A stretch of 64,000 nt of DNA from Acridotheres tristis (lineage: Eukaryota > Chordata > Aves > Passeriformes > Sturnidae): positions 27,563,325-27,627,324 of the forward strand of contig CM072919.1 in assembly GCA_037013685.1 (NCBI GenBank), written 5' to 3'. The stretch's first letter is position 1, and every line of letters starts with the position of its first letter. Below, piece after piece: positions 27,201 to 39,200 of this stretch. Position numbers and translations under genes: made by a program. The notes below the pieces were generated by a model. It saw nothing but the letters and a program-made list of their open reading frames with translations, made no database searches and was not told the DNA's origin.

Positions 27201-30200
27201 ATAAAATAATTCTTAAAAATTAATAACGCTAAGAAAATACACTTCTTTCAAAAAAATCCATTTGCCTGTGAGCTAACACTTCTTGAAACATAGAGTGAAA
27301 TGTCCAAATCTGTTACAATTCTAGACTTTCACATACTGGTAACTTGTTCTGTTAAAAAAAAGGACTTTCATGCAATAGAATGCCAACTTCTCTGCTGTCT
27401 CTGAATTTGGAGTAGCATAACTATTGCATTTGGTACCCCATTAATCTTTCTTACCTTACAAGCATCTCGATCAAGGACCATGTTCCTTTCCTACAGATGG
27501 GACACTGAAGAAGATCCAAATAATACTTTAACATAGATGGGGACTTCCAGGGAGGTTCACAATGAAGAACAAGGTAAAAAACATGACAAAGTTTGGCAAA
27601 AAATATTGTATCCGTATTTCCCTGTGATAAAATGAGAAAATAATATTGGCTCCAGACCAGCCAAAGATATATAATATCATTAATCACTAAGAGTTTATTT
27701 ACTTTCTGTAATCTTTGCAATCCCAAGTCACCAAATTTAATCACTGAAGTAACATGAGTTTAATGCACAACTCCAAGGAGAAAAACACTTAGTTAAAAAA
27801 AAAAGAGAAAAAGGAGAACTTGCTCTAGTGTGATATTCCAGTTGAATGCACCACTGTTTAGAGCAAACCTTTTCAATCAATCTCTCTACCCACAGCGTAC
27901 TAGCATAGTGCTGTTCCTAAAAGTAACAAAAAATATTTGTGGGTAAGCCTTCCACAATATTTAGAGCATTATGTTTATTTGGCTTGCAAATAAACACTCA
28001 TTGGAAAAAACCCATTTAAAAAACCTTTCTTATTTTTACAAGCACATTGATGAGCAAAAAAAGAGGGGGGAATGCATCACTAAAAACTACTGTATACAAG
28101 GTCAGAAGCAAGGACCATAATACTTCTAATTTATTGTTTGTATTTTTTAATAATAATTTAGTCTTCATGTCTCACCAATAGGACATATTTTAGAAGAGGA
28201 TGAAGAAGTTGCAAAGGAGGTGCACTGTACATATGGCCTGCTGCAAGTTCTGTGACTACATCATCAAGTAAGTCCTCTTCCACTAATCCTTGAAGTATAG
28301 ACCAAGTGCCCCTGGACCAGTCCGTACTTCTAACCTAGAAATGAGATATCATTGTAAAACAAACCAAACAGCTTAAATTAAAAAACCCCTTTCACTAAAC
28401 AACTTAACTAACACAGGAAGTCTCCAACTGGTATTATATATCCTGGTTCCTGCCAGGATTGAATTAATTTTTGCAATAGCTAGAGGGGATGTGACTAAGA
28501 CATGGAGGTTATTCCATACCACCTTACATCCCTGCCAGGCCAGGGGGAAAGGGACTCTCATTTCCAAGCAGAAGGGGTCCTTCCAGTCAAGAAGATCTTA
28601 ATGGCACAGGACTTCTGTCTTACTCTCTGCCACTCACAACAGCAAAACTCTTAACTTTATGGCTTTCAGAGAACCCAGAGAGATGCAATAGCTTCCATAA
28701 GATGCTCTATCTGCTCTGGAATTTCCCTGTTACTATCTCTACTTTCAGCTTTCCAGAGACCACAAATTCATGACACTAATGAGCTACTGAAAGTCTCAGC
28801 TACATTGCTATTTACATCTTTCCTCTAGTTCAGGTTCAAGCCAAAGTTGCTGCACAAACCAGTTGCAACTGCATTCCTAACTGAAGCACAGATTTCTTCT
28901 GTAGGTAACTTCTCCTTTGAAATACCTTTTTTTTTTTTGTTTGACCACACACCCTAGGCTCTGGTAAATTCAAATTCCTCCTTATTCTGCGATAGGAAGC
29001 ACAGCTGAGAGAAGCAGGGTCAGATTGATTGGGCTTCTGGGAATTAAACAGTTACATAAATTTATTGTTGCTGTAGTCTCTGATAAGTTTTAGACTTTAT
29101 GATCTCTGCCAAAAATCCTGTCTCTTAGTGTGCCTTAGATAGAATTCTTCAGGTTGGGAAATAATTCTAATGTCATTGAGTCCAACCATTAACAGCACTA
29201 TCAAACCCACCACTAAACCATGTCCTTAAGCGCCACTTGTACACATCTTCTAAATCCCTCCAGGGATGATGACTCTGTTACTGCCCTGGGAAGCCTTTTC
29301 CAGACCTGGACAACCCTTAGCAGAGAGAAATTTTCCTTTTATCCAATCTAAATTTCTTGCCAGTTGTTTTAAGATTAGTTTAAATTTTAAATTATTACAG
29401 ACTTCGAGTCCAGTTGTGGATTTGGAATCTAAAGAATATACAGCTATTACATAGCTTCCAAAAATGTTCCAGTAATAAGATAAAAGGCGTTAGGAGCTCT
29501 GTTCAAGCATGAAAAAAATTCATGTTCATGAAAGAAATTATAATTATGGTTAAATCACAGCTAAAGTCTCAGTGAATGAACTCCACCTTAGCATTAGATA
29601 TTTAATTTCTCTGTAAATGTCTCATATCTCAGATTCCTAATGTAAGCCATTGTTACATTAACAATAAATAAAGCTGCTCATGTAGACAATTTTCTTTTAA
29701 TCAAGTCTTTGTGCATCTGGTGTTTGCAACTCACATTTATTTCAATCTTCTCATTCATATATGCACTATTAAAATTTCCACTAAAATTTCCTTTGGAAAT
29801 AATGGTTGCATTCATACTTTTGTAATGTTAATTACATGCAAACAGTACATCTAAAGAGCAATCATAAACCGTTTAATGACATTCAAAGAACTTCTCTGCC
29901 GCCTGGATTTAAGATTTAAGACTGTGTATTGGGCATGTACAAGCATCTTACCACTGACCTTCACCTGGTGATTACATCAGCATCCAGCTTTATATATTGT
30001 GACTGAAACGTTTATTTTTTGAAAATTCTGTACTAGAATAAACAATAACATTAATGCATTATTTTGAAAATACACTAAAACAAAAATGTTTTGGGAAGAC
30101 CGTGGTACCTCTTGCATAGTATTCTATAAGTAAAATAGAGAAACTACAGAATAGTTCAGTACATTTCTAAGAGGTAAAGAAGGATGATACAAAACTGAGG

Positions 30201-33200
30201 TAATAATCTTTTGTCAGTTTCAGGAGACACCTATTATTGAAGAGACTTAATAAGCTGTCCAAGCTTCACTGGCTTGCTCTGACTGATGTAGAATCAGCAG
30301 TTTCTTGTGAAGCACTGCTGGTACAATCATTAGCACTTTAAGCAGAAACAAATGAAACATGAAGGCCCATGCAATACATCTTTTACCAGGCATGATGTGG
30401 AAGAAATGCTGAGAAAAGAGAAATAAATATTTTTGGGATAATGATGGAACAGAACACTTAGCTGGTCTAAGCTATCTTAGCAGATGCAGACTAAGATGAC
30501 AAAATATAGTAGGCAGATCTAACATGTTAATTTAGTTTGTAGGTTTGCTTTTACTTCATTAGTATTATTGGAAATGTTTACTGGAGCTGCTTATAAAAGC
30601 CATAAATATACTGACTACAGAAGTTATGTATCATATAAAACCTAGCAATGGGTATTTCATAAAGCAATAAAAAGTGACAGAACAGTAAGAGAAGTATTAC
30701 AGTTAGGCTTAAAATTTCCAAGCAAAATATTGTATTATCCTTTAGAGAAAAAACAATTTCAGCTTATATGTCTTAAGAAAGGCAATCTTTTTTATACCAT
30801 TAATTAAATAAACTACAGACCAAGATTAAATTTCAATGCAAACCTTCTCAGGAACAGAAACACACACAGCACTTTGCAGATCAGTGATGTGTTGGACAAT
30901 GACAAAAGTATTTTACTGCTCATGTTTTAAAAATATTTTTCTTCTTCCTTCCTTATTGTCAACAGTAAGAAATCAGAAAAAAACCTGATTTCAAGGACTA
31001 TTTATGTAGTATGGCTCATGAAGATACCAGATCTTCAGTTAACAAGAAGTACGGGGAGCTAACACATACTTTAAGTGTTTCCCTTTTAAACTTTTAAGTA
31101 ACACAGGTTACGATATAAAATGCACTAGTAGCTCACGGCCACTGTATAAAATGGTTTTTGAACACTAAAAAGGTGATGTTTCAACATTGTGTATAATTTT
31201 ATTCTTAATATTATAGATAGACAAGGCAAAATTTTAAAAGTATTAATTTATTTCAGGTATTTATAACAAAGACTTAATAAAACCTATTTCTGACCCATAC
31301 CTGTTTTATGGCATTTGTCTTAATGAAAATAAGTAAGAGAAATTAAATAGTACAAAAAAGGAATTAAGTCAAAGTGACTACTAAAATAGGACTGAAAAAC
31401 ATAAAGCATTCTACTTGCAATCTGCACTTCAGGTGATGCTAGAAACCCACATGATGAAGTATCAGGCATGTGCTGAAAGAACAAGTACTGTTTCTTTTCA
31501 CAGTGAGATAACCTCTAGCTAAAATCTGTCTCTACTAGAAAAAGCAGGTGAGCAGTGCTAAAAATTATGTATAAATGCAGTGCTTGAGTAATTTAAGATG
31601 CCTTAAATCACATTGGGATATCTTTACTTTTTGTTTTCCTAATGTTATTAGGTAAGGCTCCCTTAACTAGCAAGATTAAGCAGTTTCTTTGTAATAACAG
31701 GGAGAATACTAAAAATATCACAAGAACATACAACATTCAAGACCCAATGATGCTCTTTAATGCATCAAAACTTTATCAGAGTTTCAGATAGCCAAAATCT
31801 AAAAATGTTTCTTTGATAACTAATTTTGCAAATAAAGTATGTTTGTCTAACTTCATAATAAAATTCCATACGCAGAACATGCCCTCTTTTCAAATAATTC
31901 TTACCTCTGGATTGCATTTGTTCAGCTGGTCTGTTTGCATAAGTCTGTGCTTAATAGTCTGTAAAACAGGATAAAGGCAACCTGCACACTGGACACCAGT
32001 CAACATATTCAATAAATATTGCATGAAACTTCTCAAACGACATCTTCTGTTAAATACAGTTCAAGCACAACACAGTATTTAGATCTGCCTATTTAGATTT
32101 GTCTTTTGGATGGTTAAATTATGAAATAAGGGACTAATGACTGAAAAGGAATAAAATATGGGCAAATTTTCCTTCCGATTTTCCCCTGCTATTATGTGTT
32201 GTTACATGGTTGCTCCGAAAGGACCTGTAAGTTTTCCTAGATTAGACACTAAAAAATTAAAGTTTTCACTTTTTCTGTGGCAAATACCAATTCTGGATTC
32301 CTCTTGCATGCAAAAATATGGTACTAGGTGCAAAAATGTATTACTATTATAGATAGATATAGTTCTTGCCTAGTATTACAATCTTACTAAAACATGTTAT
32401 TAAAATAATCCTAGACTACAGGAGACTCCTATATCCTAAGACTCTCCTTAGGAGATACCATCTCTGAAAGGTTAATTCATCTGCACATTGTTACATAATA
32501 GTTTGAACCAGAGCACTTGCTGTATGAAAAAATACAAGAAAAGTTTACAACAGATCTATTTTTGAAATGTCTGGGGGGGGCATAGCCTTGATAAAATGTC
32601 ACTGATAAAAGATGTAGCATTTGATGGTGCTCAGATTTAAGCAGCATGAGTCTTCTATTTGCAATCTTATCTTTAAACATTGTGTGTACCTTAAGGACAT
32701 AAAATTTTAATTCTTTTGCTACTAAGAACTTGTAGTGCTTCATGCAAACAAGCTCCCAGATACCATGATATGCATCACTATAACTTAACAGACATAATAT
32801 ATCCTAACTCAAGGTATTCAGTTCCTTTTTCTTAACTTGAAATAGTAGTGTTAACTACTAATGTAGAAATTTTTTAAGGATTAGATCTGTGACAACATAA
32901 AAAAAAAGGAGGGCATTAGCTCTACTTTTGACTTGTCATAAAAAACATTAATGTGAGTCAACAAAACAGTGGCTCTTTTCAAAACAATATGATTGATTTG
33001 AAAAATGTCTTAGCTTAAGTTAGATAAATAACAGGAAAACCACAGAAAGACTGTAATTCAAAGACAGTTTGTTGAACGATATTTGCTACTATTTATCTAA
33101 GCTATTACACCAAGGTTTTAAGAAGTACACCGTGCTTTCTACACACCCATGCCAATGAATTGCCATGATTAAGTTTTATTTTAACTAATGGCAGATGCAA

Positions 33201-36200
33201 TAAATATAGGATTATTAAACATTTCAAGTTAAAAGGCAGCATCAAAAGTATCTACTTTAGCTCAATACTATAATGAATGATAGAGGTTTTTTATATAATT
33301 CACACAATATAAAAATATAATTATATGTATATAAAAAATATAATGCTAAGAAAGCATCAGCTGTTACTTACCGCAGTAAAATACATATGTTTTATAATAA
33401 TATTTTTCATTTCAGCAAGTTGCATTTTAGACGTGACTTGCTCTGTTTCTTGTGGTGCAGCCATGAAACGGTTCATCTGTGTATCTTTGGGATTTTGTAT
33501 TTCATTCTGAAGAGCAAAAAAAAATAATACTTTGTTTCAAAACTAATGGTCTAGTCAACTTTTTTGTGCTAGGTGTTTCTATATATTGTATTGCAAACCG
33601 TACGTGTCTATCTACATATACTTATGTAACTGCGAAAGGGTGTACATCATGTCAGGTAAAGTGCTGCTGGTTTGGAAACAATCCACTGATTTTGTACAAA
33701 GTCACAGCATAGGAGTTATCAAGGTAAGCTTCTATATTCATTTTCCCTAACTGACTTTAGGTCACGTCAGAATCCTTGTGGTTGAAACAAGGACTATTTT
33801 TCCAAAACAGATTCTCTCTCAGAACTTTTCAAAAACTAAAACCAGAGCTCACACATTTTCAACTGGTCAAAAATGTAGTAAAGATTTTATAAGGCATTTC
33901 TTCTTCAATTTGTCTATTCATTTTATATAGACAACTACAATGAAATCTTTTCCGTTCTTACCTATAAAACTGAAACAAATTAGTAATTTAAAATTTAGTA
34001 GGTTTTACTGTCTTATTTTTTCTTTAATATTTTTGTCTGCTTGTCTAGTAATTAATTCTCGGAGTCCACCTATCACTTTCAGCTACCTCTTCAGCACAGG
34101 GAATGAGGAAGCATTTCTCAAATTGGTTTCCAACTCATTCTGAAAAGACTCTTAGTAACACCACAAAATAACTTTCGCTTGAAAAAAATAACTATAAAAT
34201 ATTTTAAAAATTTTCTTAATGGATTGAGAACATACATTTCAGTAAGAGTTTCAATGCATGTTTTTCTTCAAAGATACACAGGTTAAGAATAAAACACCAT
34301 GTTTGTTTAAGGTAAATAAACAGGTAACCACAAAAACAGACTTGTCCTGCAGTGTGATGAGTTAAGAATCATCAGATAGGTACAGGTGAAGTATTCCGTT
34401 GGCCATTTGCTACTGTGAGCAGGCGTGGAAGGCCTGCTGTAACTTGCCTAATAATTCAAACATTTCAATCTGATGGGTGGATTGAGTCTGGGACATAACA
34501 GTAGAGAAAAAACACAGTAATGCATGCAAGGACAAGGTGCAAGAAATTCATACTTCCATGTTCTTAAGATAAATTTTATAAAGTTACATGTCTCATCCTA
34601 TTTTCAGATTTTCCCTTAAATGTATTGTTCAAAACAAAAGCATGTGGCATGTGTATAACTGTATCTCTAAACAAATACTGAGAACAAAAATTTCTTGCAC
34701 ATTTCAAAAGAGAAGAAATATTTTTGGTAACTAGACTAGGGCTCTAAATAGCTTTTGATGAGCCATGGATAATTGAACTCGGATGCATTAACTAGTCTTT
34801 ACTTCTTATGGCCGTTTGTGCACATTAGTTTCAATATGCTCATTAAAAAACTTATATTCAAACAATTTATATTACAATGTTGACAAAAATTTAGGAACTC
34901 CAGCACACATCCAACAAAGCTGTTAAAGTCACTGTTTAAGTATGAGACTAGCTTCTTAAAATCATGTGTGTGTTTTAATATCCTGAACCAATAAATCTGA
35001 CGCCTTATAGAATCATATAATCAATGACAATCTGCCACAGTATTTTAACAATAGACTTACAAGGCTGACATAGTAAGAAGAAATACTGAAATATAAACAT
35101 GAAGCAAAGACTTAGTTTTAAAAAAAAAAAAGAAATGACACCAAGAATACTCTGAACATCAGTGGAATTTCAGTTGCCCTAAAAAGAATATTTTGCTAAA
35201 TCCATCACTTAGACACATTTGTTTAGGGGAGGAATGAGATTTATATTTGCTAGAAGTAGCAGTCAGATAGCAGGACTACAAATTTATGAAGTTGGAACAA
35301 TCTAATGAATTATACGCCAAGTACTTCTGGGACAAAGAGAAAAGAGCGTATCCATAACATTCTTTGATAAAGCTTAATATATTTGGACAAGTGCTGTGAT
35401 TTGATTGCCTATGTTTTATTCTTTTCCATTTAAGAGACTAGGAGCCTTGGCAGTTTCCTGAGCTCTTCAGATTCATTTAAATAGAAAGGAAATGTTCTCT
35501 TGGTCTCTGAGATGAGTTACTTTAATGAAATCTAAGCAAAAAAAAGATATGTGCAAGTTAATGGACTTGTTAAGATGGAAAGTTATTATCTCACCTGGGA
35601 GGAATTTAGGGTGCATAGCAAGCAACACATTATTTTGAGGGAGATCAATAAAAGGTGAGGTAGCCATAAAAACTTTACATTAATTCATCTATGAAAATGT
35701 CCATCTTAGCTGAAAGACTTAAATGAGAGCAACTTCCCTGAACTAGTTCCATTTGTAAGCACTAGAGTAAGAGCCCACATTTGTATGTTTTATTCAGGAT
35801 GCAAACATTAAGACTTTCCAACCTTTTTCTCACCCTTTTGTAATACCTTTACTAAGGGGAGAGCTAAGTACTTTGAAAAGGATTTACAAATGGTAACAAA
35901 CACTGTTTTAGCTCCTACTTGCTTGCAGAGATAGTAGTTTCAATTAGCAGTTGACTAAAGTCACCCCAGAGTCTGAGAAATTACCACACTAAATGAATAT
36001 TCTGAAGCCCTTGAGTAGTTCCAGATCAAAATACTAAGAATTTCTGAACAGTGCATCTGCTAAGCAAACAAGTAGGAAACATGGAGCATCTCTGTTAAGG
36101 GAAGTAGTAACACAAATGCCTGGTTCTAGTGAATTCTGCACTAGCACAGAACCATGTGAAGATGACATCTGAAGACTCTACAGCCTCTTCAAACAACCTG

Positions 36201-39200
36201 TTAGTGTTCCATCAGCCTCACAGCAAAAAAACCCAAGTGGTTCCTGACTTTCCATTTGTACTCATTTTCCTGTAACTGAGCACCATAGACAATTGCCTGG
36301 CTCTGTCTACTTTGCATCCTCCCTTCAGGTATTTGTATACATTTATGAGCCTTCCTATCTCTTGGATACATGGCCCCAGAATCAGAATGTTGTCTTACCT
36401 TTAATCAAATCACAAAACATTCAGGCTGATTATATTCCCCTCCATTTTTAACACTTTCTACTTACAGTAATGAATAAATTAGTTTACTCACTTGAAAAAG
36501 GTAATGTCCTATATATTGCAAAGGGTAGTGCAGAGCTTCAGAAAGGCACTTTTTATTTTGTAAAGGAGAAGTTTTACCATCGATGAATACATGAGTTATA
36601 TTGCACTCTGCATCTTCAGATGAACATATGGTTGCCTTTCCAGCTTTAAGAACTCTAAATGAACATATTTAGGAAAATGTATTTACTATATTATATTAAC
36701 ACTGCCTAAAGCTACAATAAAATTCACAAAATACAAGCACACAAGTGCAACTGAATAAGGCTTCTAGATGTACGGCACAGCACAAGCTACATTGGAAAGA
36801 TAAAAGGGCACTTAATAGCCTTTAGAAAATGAAAGAACCCACTTAACAAAACATTCTTCTCTTCAAAATTTAACAGTAATTAAAATCAATCTACACCTCC
36901 AATATATCTGATAGAAAGTTTCACCTGCGTACCTTTTAAACCATCAAATTTGATGACAGCAGCTATAATTTATTGCATAATCTACCCCAAAATTATGATA
37001 TTTCAGTTAAGTTTTCCTATAAATTAAGCAGTTAAAAAAAAATGGCACACTGCTTTTCTGAAATGTAACATGATATTTTCATAACAGAAATATACATTTG
37101 CAGCATTAGTGCTGTCCAGTATCCTATACAGAAAAGAGATTTGCTTGTTTTTGGGGCACCATTACACATAACAGTTTCCCCAGGGACAACTTCCATACCT
37201 GTACAGCTGCAAGAAAAAAATTTTTAGGAAAAATGCCAGAAAACAAAACGTGAAGAAATAAGATCTAATGACATTCTAGATACACATTTTATTTTTCATA
37301 ATCTAGATGTATAAAAAGAAAATGGTGCTGGTCTTATACACTTACCCATCCAACAGCTAGGTATTAAAGGCAGGAAGAGCATAGAAAGGGGATAAAAGGC
37401 ATAGTGTTGTTATATATCAGAAAAAAGACACTTTCCTCAAACTTATAGCATCCCTTATGACTGAAAACAGTACCTGCTGAAGACAAAAAGTATCTACCTG
37501 TTGGTGTTTTATGACTCACTAAAGCGATCCCCATATTGAGTGTGCATGGGAAACAGTCTGGAAAAAAACATCTTCCACAAAACTTGTTCACCTGTCTTAA
37601 TGATGTTGTTCCTGTTAAAGGTTATTTCTATTGCAAGAAATAGAAACAGCACTGTGCAAGACAGCATTTCAACACTGTTATCATGAATATCTACATAAGC
37701 AGTTTTCATGGAAAAAGAAGCAGCATTTTTCATAAGCACAGCAGGACATAGTAAATTCTCCCACTCAGCCAAAAAATACTTACCATACTTAAAAATATTT
37801 TCAGTTGGCAAAATCAGAAGATAGCAACTTCAATTAGCCCTCATTTTGTCTTTATGAAATACAGAAAGACAGACATTCTGTGATGCAGCATACAGCCGTG
37901 TACTATGATCCAACAAACTACACTTCCCTTCTTTACTGCACATCTGTGGCACACTCAAGACCTGAGCAGTCCTAACTGAGATCTCAGCAGAAAGCTGGAC
38001 AGTATCTGAACGAATGGAAAGCTCTGAAGCTGTCAGGAGGTGTTCCTTTTACTGTACCAGATGCAAACAGGACTTAAATGTGCACCGTTTTCAATTCAGG
38101 TGTTGAATTTAAAGTAATGAATACAAATGTGTAGGAAGAGTATGGAAAAGAAACATGTTCTCAGCATTCTTGCACTTTGGTTTTCTTTTTCTTTCTTTCT
38201 TTCTCTTTATACTTCTGTACTTCTTTTCTAAACTACCTGTACTTATAATATATCAGAATAAACTGTTTTAGAACAAATAATTTGTTTTAGAACAAATTAC
38301 ATCTTCAGAACTAAAAGAACCTAATACATACATGTGACACAAAAACTGATCATGCCAGCCACAGTGTGGCCCAGATCCATATGACACAGTCAGGTCATCC
38401 AGCCAAGTGAAATAAAGTACCCAGCTCCAGCTACTATTTAAATCTAATACCCACACAAAATAATCTGGGTATCTTGCCTCATGAGGAGGCAAGCTGACTT
38501 GATAAAAACATATGCATGTTATTTTTAACACTATACTAAATGAAGGCAAGAAAAGCAATGATGTTACAGATTTAATGTCATTATAAAAGTATGGAAATAT
38601 ATTAATGAAAATAATTTAGAGTTTGGATAGCTGGAGGTTGTTATGGACCAAATTAACTCGGATGGAACTCCTACCTTCTAATACATTCCATTCGTTTATC
38701 ACCTTTCTTAACAAGGAGGACAACTTTCCATCTGTGGAAGGCCCCTGGAGCACTAGAGTTTGTCAGTTCTTCACGCCATCTTTTAGGTGCAGATTGCATT
38801 TGAGGTGAATAATGGGTGTCTCTTTCAATTTCATATCCCCATTCGTACGTTGTTTCATCAAGCCATCTGCCACTTTCAGCACTATTAATTATGTACTCTT
38901 TAGTTAGTACCCACTTTCCTAAAAAGAAAATGAACTGTCAACCACAAAAGATTTTTCATGCAGACAAATGGCAATCAACTAAAGAAGTAATGTAAAATTA
39001 ACTTAAACCTTTCTTGTGCAAATAAAAGCTGGAATTATAAGTATCATTTTAAAAATTTCTTCCTATTACAAGAGTTCTCCAGAACAAAAAATCTCACAAT
39101 GCCACTGAAAATTATCGCTTTGTTTTCTTTTAATGATTGAGTACCTTTTTACCGTTCCTAGATAAAACACTTGTCTATCTCCTCAAAAATCTTAAACACA

